Shown here: positions 57,911 to 64,000 of the stretch, piece by piece
Layout: each line of letters opens with the position of its first letter
Position numbering within the stretch: position 1 is the first letter of the stretch
Assembly (NCBI RefSeq): GCF_037023755.1
Contig: NZ_CP146100.1
Location: 4,557,501-4,621,500 of the forward strand
Length of the DNA stretch: 64,000 bases
Source of the DNA: Saccharopolyspora sp. SCSIO 74807
GTDB taxonomy: Bacteria; Actinomycetota; Actinomycetes; Mycobacteriales; Pseudonocardiaceae
Direction of reading: 5' to 3'
The notes under the pieces: generated by a model
The model's input: the letters and a program-made list of their open reading frames with translations, nothing else
What the model was told of the DNA's origin: nothing
The model's database searches: none
Made by a program: the position numbers and the translations under genes

Positions 57911-59386
57911 GTGCGCAACGACGAACTGGCTTACGCGTCGGCGGCCGACCTTGCCGCGGCGGTCCGCGATCGCGACCTCTCGCCCGTCGAGATCGTCGAA
58001 TTCTTCCTGCGGCGCATCGAGCACCGCGACGGCAGCCTCAACAGTTTCGTATACCTCGCCGATGAAGCCGTGGAACAGGCACGACGCGCTGAACGGGCGG
58101 TGCTGGACGGAGACCGGCTGGGCCCGCTGCACGGTGTCCCGACCGCGTTGAAGGACCTGCTGGATTTCCACCCCGGCTGGCCGTCGACCTTCGGCGGCGT
58201 CCGCGCCCTGCGTGACAAGGTGCTCGATCGTTACTGCATCTATGCCGAGCGGATGCGGGCGGCCGGGGCGATCCTGCTCGGCAAGACCAATTCACCGGTC
58301 ATGGGGTTCCGCGGGACGTGCGACAACCCGTTGTTCGGTCCCACTCGGAATCCCTTCGACACCACCCGCAATTCCGGTGGCTCTTCAGGAGGATCGGCCG
58401 CCGCGGTGGCCGACGGGCTGCTGCCGTTGGCCGAAGGTGCCGACGGCGGTGGATCGATCCGGATTCCGGCTGCCTGGTGCGGAGTCGTCGGCTACAAACC
58501 ATCGTTCGGCCGGGTCCCGTGCGTGACGCGGCCGAACGCGTTCGGCGGTGCGCACCCGTTCTTGTTCGAGGGGCCGATCGCGCGCACCGTCGCCGATGTC
58601 GCCCTCGCCGCCACGGTGCTCACCGGATACGACTCGCGTGACCCGTTCGCCCTCGACCAGCAGGTGGATTATCTGCAGGCGACGGAGATTTCGCTGTCGG
58701 GGATGCGCGTGGCGTATGCGCCCGACTTCGGCATGTACCCCGTGGAACCGGCAGTGGCAGGAGTGGCCGCGGCGGCCGCCGCGCTGTTCGGGCAAGCAGG
58801 GGCCACTGTGGACGAAGTGGCGCCGCGAATGCCGTGCGATCAGCGGGATCTCGCCGAACTTTGGTGCCGGATGATGTCCGGGCAGGAGGTCGTGGAGACC
58901 TTCGCGAACCTCGGGGTCGACGTGTTCGGCGAGCACGCGGAGGACTTCCCCGCGGAATTCCGCGGCTACCTCGACGCCTCGCTCGGGCGCAGCGCGCTCG
59001 ACGCGGTCCACGACGAGCAGCAGCGCACCGAGGTCTACGACGCGATCCAGGCCGTGTTCGCCGACCACGACCTGCTCGTCACGCCCACCGTGGCTTGCCC
59101 GCCGGTGCCGAACGCCGCTGACGGGAACACCCTCGGCCCGCAGCGGGTCGATGGCGTGCAGGTGAATCCGCTCATCGGCTGGTGCTTGACCTACCCGCTG
59201 AACTTCTCCGGGCATCCGGCGATCTCGGTACCGGCGGGCATGTCGGAGTCGCTGCCGGTCGGACTGCAGATCATCGGACCGCGCTACGGCGACCGCAGCG
59301 TGCTGGCGGCGGCGGCCGCGCTGGAGCGGATCCAGCCGTGGCAGCCCGCCTACGCCCAGTGCCGACAGCGTCCGCTGAGCGTTTGA
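57911..59386 (+). CDS. Amidase signature family enzyme
   Basis: A 491-residue amidase, GTG 57911 after GGAGGAG. The Ser-cisSer-Lys triad is visible: Lys in TALKDLLD near residue 80, the Gly-Ser-rich RNSGGSSGGSAAAVADG near 160, and the cis-serine in GADGGGSIRIP near 185. It may hydrolyse aliphatic or aryl amides; it is not GatA, as no gatB or gatC is adjacent. It is probably transcribed with or without the hydrolase gene downstream, 276 bases on, which has its own promoter. Confidence 0.9.
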   Translation: MRNDELAYASAADLAAAVRDRDLSPVEIVEFFLRRIEHRDGSLNSFVYLADEAVEQARRAERAVLDGDRLGPLHGVPTALKDLLDFHPGWPSTFGGVRALRDKVLDRYCIYAERMRAAGAILLGKTNSPVMGFRGTCDNPLFGPTRNPFDTTRNSGGSSGGSAAAVADGLLPLAEGADGGGSIRIPAAWCGVVGYKPSFGRVPCVTRPNAFGGAHPFLFEGPIARTVADVALAATVLTGYDSRDPFALDQQVDYLQATEISLSGMRVAYAPDFGMYPVEPAVAGVAAAAAALFGQAGATVDEVAPRMPCDQRDLAELWCRMMSGQEVVETFANLGVDVFGEHAEDFPAEFRGYLDASLGRSALDAVHDEQQRTEVYDAIQAVFADHDLLVTPTVACPPVPNAADGNTLGPQRVDGVQVNPLIGWCLTYPLNFSGHPAISVPAGMSESLPVGLQIIGPRYGDRSVLAAAAALERIQPWQPAYAQCRQRPLSV

Positions 59387-59459
59387 TGGGCGTCGGGCAC
59401 CCCGGCGACCACTCGCGGGCCTGTTCTCGAGACGCCTGCCGTCCGGAGTAATCATTAGC

Positions 59460-59508
59460 ATCAATTTGATCGGAGTCGTTGACTCCGCCGGTGCGGCGCG
59501 TGCAAAGT
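59460..59508 (+). promoter_or_regulatory. Promoter with overlapping palindromes upstream of the alpha/beta hydrolase gene
   Basis: ATCAATTTGAT (59460-59470) and CGGAGTC-GTT-GACTCCG (59471-59487) lie back to back. TTGACT at 59479-59484 and CAAAGT at 59503-59508 are 18 bases apart. The AT-rich block, unusual here, suggests a regulated promoter. Confidence 0.5.
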
Positions 59509-59662
59509 CTTCGTGACGCCGACCGCGGCCGTGCCGACAGCCGGCAGTGCGCGCGAATTGCTCCCGTCGAGCGGAAAAGCGGTTTCGCGGGTGCCGGTAG
59601 TGGCGCTGCGGCCCGCAGCGTTTCGCCGCGTTGCCCCGAGATCCCGAGGAGCGCTTCTCGCG

Positions 59663-60466
59663 ATGCCCGTTCTGACGACCAGCGACGACCTCCGCCTGCA
59701 CTACGTCGACGAGGGGCCTCGGGATGCCCCGGTGTTGTTGATCGTCCCCGGCTGGAGCGGTTCGGCGCGCTGGTTCGAGCAGCAGATCAGCGGGCTTTCC
59801 GGGCGCTTCAGGGTGGTCTGCTTCGACCCGCGCGGGCAGGGGGAGTCGGAGCGCACCGACGCCGGGCAGCGGATGGAACGGGTCGCGAAGGACCTGCACG
59901 ACCTGATCACCGCGCTGGACCTGCGCGAGATCACGCTGCTCGGATGGTCGCTCGGCGTTTCGACCGTCCTGTCCTATGTGGACGTGTTCGGCTGCGGCGT
60001 GCTGCGCAGGATCGCGCTCGTCTGCGGTGGTCCGCGGCTGATCAACTCGGGGGAGTGGGAGCTCGGCTTCGTCGATGTGCCGCAAGCTCTCGATTGGGTT
60101 GCGCTGCAACGCAAAAGCATGGAAGAAGCAGCGGATTTCGTGCTGCCGCAGTTCTTCCGCGACGAGCGTCCTGCCGAGCAGCTCGCGTGGCTGCGCACCG
60201 AAATCACGAGCATGAACCCGGCCGGTTCCGCCGCGATGTGCTGGAACGTGCTCAACCAGGACTACACCGACGTGCTGGCCAAGGTGCAGGTGCCGACGCT
60301 GGTGCTCACCGGTGCCCACGACCGGGTCATCCCAGCGGGCAACGGCCCGTACCTCGCCGAGACGATCGGCGATGCGCGGCTGACGGTCTTCGACGACAGC
60401 GCGCACTGCCCGTTCATCGAGGAACCTGACCGGTTCAACGAAGAACTGGCGTCGTTCATGGCCTGA
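59663..60466 (+). CDS. Alpha/beta hydrolase
   Basis: A 267-residue enzyme. ATG 59663 has GAGGAG 12-17 bases upstream. The canonical features are the oxyanion GWSGS-like turn (PGWSGSARW near residue 31), nucleophile serine in LGWSLGVS (residue about 96), acid in GAHDRVIP, and the base histidine in DSAHCPF near residue 249. The family covers esterases, haloperoxidases and lactonases, so no substrate can be given. A DoxX- or BpoC-like role is possible. It is followed by a transporter gene on the same strand. Confidence 0.88.
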   Translation: MPVLTTSDDLRLHYVDEGPRDAPVLLIVPGWSGSARWFEQQISGLSGRFRVVCFDPRGQGESERTDAGQRMERVAKDLHDLITALDLREITLLGWSLGVSTVLSYVDVFGCGVLRRIALVCGGPRLINSGEWELGFVDVPQALDWVALQRKSMEEAADFVLPQFFRDERPAEQLAWLRTEITSMNPAGSAAMCWNVLNQDYTDVLAKVQVPTLVLTGAHDRVIPAGNGPYLAETIGDARLTVFDDSAHCPFIEEPDRFNEELASFMA

Positions 60467-60505
60467 CGTTCCGCGCCGCCGAGACCGGGTGGCGCGGCAC
60501 TGTGC

Positions 60506-60521
60506 ATGAGGTTGTCCTCAT
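60506..60521. promoter_or_regulatory. Short inverted repeat upstream of the SLC13 transporter gene
   Basis: ATGAGG-TTGT-CCTCAT, perfect six-base arms, 46 bases before the transporter start. A candidate operator for the transporter/glycerate kinase pair. Confidence 0.4.
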
Positions 60522-60566
60522 CGAAGGTTCACGCAACGCTCAGCAACGTGGCAGATCGTCTACGCC

Positions 60567-62039
60567 ATGGACGCCCAGCGGGAAGCGGAGACGGTTCGCA
60601 TCGGACCGGTGCGTTCCCGCCGGGTGCGGATCGGTGCCGCTGTTGTCGGGGCTATCGCCGTTTTCGGCGTGGTGGCCGCATTTCTGCACAACGTGCCGGA
60701 TCCGGCCGGGCCGGGAGAGCTCGGCCGGGACGGGGCGCTCACGATCCTGGTGTTCATCGCAGCCGTAGCCGGCTGGATGAGCCGCCGTTCGGACGACACG
60801 TTCGTCGCGCTTGCCGCGGCCGTGGTGCTCGTCGTCTGCGGCGTCATGCCGTCCGAGGACGTTTTCGAGTCGTTGGGGCAGGACCAGATCTGGCTGCTGG
60901 TGGCGGCGTTCGTGCTGGCCGCCGGGATCGAGCGGACCGGGCTGCCTGCCCGCTCGGCGGTCGCGCTCGCGACGCGCGCCCGCCGGCCGCGAGGCTTGTT
61001 CCACCTGATCACGCTCGCGCTCGTGGGCACCGCGCTGCTGGTGCCCAGCACCAGCGGCCGGGCCGCGCTCGTGCTGCCGCTCTACCTCGCGCTGGCCGCG
61101 ACGTTCGCGTCCAGGCAGCGGATGGTGCGGGCGCTCGCAGTCCTTTTCCCGGCGGTGGTGCTGCTGTCGGCCATCGCGAGCCTGCTCGGCGCCGGTGCTC
61201 ACTTGATCACCAGCGAAATCCTGGACAGCACCATCGACGCGGAGATCGGCTTCGCGCGCTGGTTGCTGTGGGGATTGCCGTTCGCGGCGGTCAGTTCGCA
61301 CCTGGCCGCCGAGATCGTGTTGCTGCTGTTCACCCGCCACTGCGATCGCAGCGAGCCGTTGCGGATCGACGCGGGGACGTTGCGCCGACAGCTCGATGTT
61401 CCAGAACGGTTGCAGCGCAACGAAGTCCGCGCGGCGGTGTTGCTCGGCTGCGTGGTGCTGCTGTGGAGCACTGAGCCGGTGCACGGTCTGTCGCCCGCAC
61501 TGGTCGCGCTGGTCGGGGCGTTGGTGATCACCTCACCCCACGTCGGCACGGTGGGCATCAACGCCGCACTCGCGGGGATTCCCTGGTCGCTGCTGCTGTT
61601 CATGGCCGCCACGAGCGGGCTCGGTACGGCATTGACCGAATCGGGCGCGGCGGCGTGGGTGGTGGGCGAGTTGCTCGGCAGGAGCCGTCCGGAGCACGTG
61701 CTGCTCGGCATCGTCGTGCTCAGCGTCGCCGCGCACTTGCTGGTGCAATCCCGCTCGGCACGGTCCTCGGTGCTGATTCCCGTGGTCGTGCCCGCGGCAG
61801 CGGCCGCGGGGCTGAACCCGGTGGCGCTGGCGTTCGCGTCCACGGCCGCGGCTGGTTTCTGCCACACCCTGACTTCCTCGGCGAAACCGGTCGCGATGTT
61901 CGCCGGGATCGAGCAGGCGCCCACCTTCGCGCCGCGCGACCTGCTGAAGCTCTCGGCGCTGCTCGGGCCGGCGCTGGGCGCGCTGGTCCTGCTGTTCGCC
62001 CGGTACGTCTGGCCGGTGCTCGGCCTGCCCCTAACCTGA
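60567..62039 (+). CDS. SLC13/DASS-type anion permease
   Basis: A 490-residue protein with about 12 helices. The family signature is weak but LLVPSTSGRAALVLPLYLAL, then ATSGLGTALTESGAAAWVVG and the TAAAGFCHTLTSSAKPVAMF region fit divalent anion symporters (SLC13/CitM/ArsB superfamily). ATG 60567; no strong ribosome site. The next gene is a glycerate kinase 22 bases downstream, so the pair may import and phosphorylate glycerate or a related hydroxy acid. That substrate is inference from the neighbour. Confidence 0.82.
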   Translation: MDAQREAETVRIGPVRSRRVRIGAAVVGAIAVFGVVAAFLHNVPDPAGPGELGRDGALTILVFIAAVAGWMSRRSDDTFVALAAAVVLVVCGVMPSEDVFESLGQDQIWLLVAAFVLAAGIERTGLPARSAVALATRARRPRGLFHLITLALVGTALLVPSTSGRAALVLPLYLALAATFASRQRMVRALAVLFPAVVLLSAIASLLGAGAHLITSEILDSTIDAEIGFARWLLWGLPFAAVSSHLAAEIVLLLFTRHCDRSEPLRIDAGTLRRQLDVPERLQRNEVRAAVLLGCVVLLWSTEPVHGLSPALVALVGALVITSPHVGTVGINAALAGIPWSLLLFMAATSGLGTALTESGAAAWVVGELLGRSRPEHVLLGIVVLSVAAHLLVQSRSARSSVLIPVVVPAAAAAGLNPVALAFASTAAAGFCHTLTSSAKPVAMFAGIEQAPTFAPRDLLKLSALLGPALGALVLLFARYVWPVLGLPLT

Positions 62040-62061
62040 TCAGTCCACTATGGAGGTCATC

Positions 62062-63243
62062 GTGCTCCGAATCCTCGTCGCCCCGGCCGGGTTCAAGGAA
62101 TGTCTCGATGCCGAAGACGTCGCCGCGGGGATCGGCACCGGCATCCGCCGGGTGGTTCCCGGTGCCGTCGTCGACACCGTCGGGCTGATCGACGGCGGTG
62201 AAGGATCGACGCGGCAGCTGGCCGCGTCGACCGGTGGCGAGCTGGTCCCGGCTCGGGTGACCGGCCCGGTGGGTGAGCCGGTGGACGCCTGCTTCGCACT
62301 GCTCGGCGGAGCCGGTCCGCGCACCGCGTTCGTGGAGGTGGCCGCCGCCGCCGGACTTTCGCTGGTGCCGCACGCACAACGCGACCCGGCGCGCACGTCC
62401 AGCCGCGGTGTCGGCGAGCTGATCGCCGCGGCCTTGGACACCGGCCCCGCCAAGATCGTCATCGGCTGCGGGGACTCCGGAGTCGGCGACGGTGCGGCCG
62501 GCGCGTTGCAAGCGCTCGGGGTTCGAGTGCTCGACGGTGCGGGACGGGAGATCGGCCCGGGCGGCGGCCGGTTGGCCGACGCGGTGCGAATCGACGCCGG
62601 TGCCCTGGATCCGCGACTGTCCGCAGTGGAGCTCGTGGTGGCGGTGAACCCGAAGAACGTGTTGTGCGGGCCGAACGGCGTCGCCCGCGTCTACGGCCCG
62701 CAGAAGGGCGCAGCACCCGCCCGGATCGAGCGGCTTGCCGCGGCCATGGAGCACTGGGCGGAGCTGTTGCGCGAACACGGCGGCGCGCAGCTGGGCGACC
62801 GGCCCGGCGGGGGTGCCTCGGGCGGGCTCGGCGCCGGGCTGGCCGGCGTGCTCGGCGCCCGGCTCGTGTCCCGGTTCGACGTGTTCCTCGACGACGCGGA
62901 TCTGGACGCGCGGTTGCAGGCCGCCGACCTGGTGATCACCGCGGAGGGCGCGATCGACGCGTCCACCGCGCTCGGCAAGATGCCCGCTGAGGTCGCGCGC
63001 CGCGCCAAGCGCCGGGGCAAACCAGTGATCGCGGTGTGCGGCACCATCGGGCCCGGCGCCGAGCGCAGCTACGACACCGGAATCGACGCTTTCACCGGCA
63101 TCCTGACCGGACCGGTGTTGCTCCGGGAGGCGATCGCCGAAGCTCCCGAGCTCATCGCCGGCGCCACCGCCCGCGCCTTGCGGATGCTTCTCGTCGGCAG
63201 CGCCCTGCACGTTTCGCAGCACGCGTCCTGCGAAGCGCGCTGA
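62062..63243 (+). CDS. glxK: Glycerate 2-kinase (GlxK type)
   Basis: A 393-residue kinase of the GlxK/GarK family, which phosphorylates D-glycerate. The start is GTG 62062, since GGAGG lies five bases upstream and VLRILVAPAGFKECLDAEDV matches the family N-terminus; ATG 62050 is inside that ribosome site. Other motifs are DGGEGSTRQLAA, GCGDSGVGDGAAGALQALG, YGPQKGA and a C-terminal TAEGAIDASTALGKMPAEVA. It follows the SLC13 permease directly. Glycerate can arise from glucarate or galactarate routes in other bacteria, but the glucarate genes here use the 2-oxoglutarate semialdehyde route. Confidence 0.9.
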   Translation: MLRILVAPAGFKECLDAEDVAAGIGTGIRRVVPGAVVDTVGLIDGGEGSTRQLAASTGGELVPARVTGPVGEPVDACFALLGGAGPRTAFVEVAAAAGLSLVPHAQRDPARTSSRGVGELIAAALDTGPAKIVIGCGDSGVGDGAAGALQALGVRVLDGAGREIGPGGGRLADAVRIDAGALDPRLSAVELVVAVNPKNVLCGPNGVARVYGPQKGAAPARIERLAAAMEHWAELLREHGGAQLGDRPGGGASGGLGAGLAGVLGARLVSRFDVFLDDADLDARLQAADLVITAEGAIDASTALGKMPAEVARRAKRRGKPVIAVCGTIGPGAERSYDTGIDAFTGILTGPVLLREAIAEAPELIAGATARALRMLLVGSALHVSQHASCEAR

Positions 63244-63325
63244 ATCCGCAGCGGCAGATGCTCCGCGAGCCCGTCGCGTGCTGCACGATTCGGGCGAGGC
63301 GGGCGTGCCCGCGCGGGCGGCGGGC

Positions 63326-63331
63326 TACCTT
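63326..63331 (+). promoter_or_regulatory. TACCTT -10 element of a probable leaderless gene
   Basis: TACCTT ends six bases before GTG 63338, the same geometry as at 31482. No ribosome site precedes that GTG. Confidence 0.45.
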
Positions 63332-63337
63332 GCTGAT

Positions 63338-63994
63338 GTGGACCTGTTCTCGCGCTCTTGGGCAGCGCTGCGCACCGCGGTCGCCGAGCTGCCGGACGAG
63401 GATTTCGCACGACCGTCCGGCTGTACCGGATGGCTCGTCCGGGACCTGGTGTGCCACCTGATCATCGACGCGCAGGACGTCCTGATCACCCTGGTCACAC
63501 CCGCCGACACGGAACCGACCCGCGACGCGCTGAGCTATTGGCACGTCGCCGCGACGCCACCGGCCGGCGACGATCCGCTGGACGCGCTCACCGTTAGGCT
63601 GGCCGCCGCGTACGAGCAGCCGTGGCTGCTGCGCTTCCACCTCGACGACGTCGGTTCCGCCGCCGGTCGCGCCGCTGGACTCGCCGACCCGGCGGCCCGG
63701 GTGAGCACGCGCGACGAGGTGCTCACCGCGGGCGACTACCTCACCGCCTACGTCCTCGAATGGACGTTGCACCACCTGGACCTCGTCGCGCACCTCCCGG
63801 CCGCGGACGGACCGCCCGCCGAAGGCCTGGCCCGTTCCCGCCGGATGCTGGAAAAGATCGCCGGGGCGGCGTTTCCCGCGTCGTTCTCGGACGCCGATGC
63901 GCTGCTCGTGGGGACCGGGCGGCGCGCCCCGACGGCTGCGGAGGATGCGGAGCTGGCGGAGCTGGCCGGGAAACTCCCGCTCGTGCTCGGGTGA
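63338..63994 (+). CDS. Maleylpyruvate isomerase family protein (mycothiol-dependent, DinB-like)
   Basis: A 218-residue protein. GTG 63338 is preferred over 63278 because the domain begins there and a -10 element sits six bases ahead. The MDMPI_N four-helix bundle shows a FARPSGCTGWLVRDLVCHLI segment in which an aspartate and a histidine belong to the metal site, and a third histidine pair in LEWTLHHLDLVAH near residue 145. Members use mycothiol, the thiol of actinobacteria, to isomerise or conjugate small molecules. The exact reaction is unknown. The stop codon lies six bases before the window end. Confidence 0.8.
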   Translation: MDLFSRSWAALRTAVAELPDEDFARPSGCTGWLVRDLVCHLIIDAQDVLITLVTPADTEPTRDALSYWHVAATPPAGDDPLDALTVRLAAAYEQPWLLRFHLDDVGSAAGRAAGLADPAARVSTRDEVLTAGDYLTAYVLEWTLHHLDLVAHLPAADGPPAEGLARSRRMLEKIAGAAFPASFSDADALLVGTGRRAPTAAEDAELAELAGKLPLVLG

Positions 63995-64000
63995 ACCGGC

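Noticed and set aside
1-64000. tRNA, rRNA, insertion sequence or prophage genes
   Set aside because: I found no tRNA-like cloverleaf, no transposase or integrase motifs, and no terminal repeats in the window.

Overview
The window is a GC-rich actinobacterial chromosome segment, most likely from a Pseudonocardiales member close to Saccharopolyspora. The reasons are dense codon-biased genes, GTG and TTG starts, an Emb-type arabinosyltransferase, a complete mce operon, a Streptomyces-type gas vesicle cluster, a WhiJ-like regulator locus (XRE/DUF5753 with DUF397) and two DUF574 SAM-methyltransferases. The genus is an inference. I see no rRNA, tRNA, CRISPR array, insertion sequence or prophage.

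Layout. 1-5.1 kb: end of a DUF2254 membrane protein, an AI-2E-type exporter, the remains of a fatty-acid desaturase, a TerC/Alx protein and a STAS protein. 5.2-7.1 kb: small enzymes and a methyltransferase. 7.2-11.8 kb: D-glucarate catabolism (kdgD-gudD-MFS transporter-iclR) behind a strong promoter with a 13-bp inverted-repeat operator. 11.9-14.1 kb: a P450 and its ferredoxin, divergent from a TetR gene. 14.7-22.1 kb: a PucR-like regulator, two DUF574 methyltransferases, an SPW protein, an AEC transporter, a dienelactone hydrolase, and a cysteine-containing leader peptide ahead of an SsuA-like lipoprotein. 22.2-23.8 kb: WhiJ-like locus. 23.9-28.6 kb: a 17-bp tandem repeat, a solitary mce gene, an AraC regulator and an acyl-CoA ligase; the mce gene and the ligase share an upstream box. 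28.8-31.1 kb: a BisC-type molybdoenzyme. 31.5-34.8 kb: arabinosyltransferase. 35-39.5 kb: GH25 lysozyme, two SDRs, small membrane and secreted proteins, an FHA protein. 39.8-44.9 kb: ten-gene gas vesicle cluster. 45-54.7 kb: TetR regulator and yrbEA-yrbEB-mceABCDEF-mam operon. 54.8-56.6 kb: NarL-type two-component pair. 57-64 kb: acetate permease, amidase, hydrolase, SLC13 transporter with glycerate kinase, and a maleylpyruvate-isomerase-like protein.

The clearest functional units are the glucarate operon, the gas vesicle operon, the TetR-controlled mce lipid importer, and a proposed AraC-controlled mce/acyl-CoA-ligase pair. The mce operon has no MceG-type ATPase nearby, and the glucarate operon lacks the final semialdehyde dehydrogenase, so both need genes elsewhere. 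Less expected signals are the AraC box, dispersed palindromes at convergent gene ends, an over-represented CCACWGTGGAC motif that forces rare threonine codons, and TTA leucine codons seen only in mce genes.
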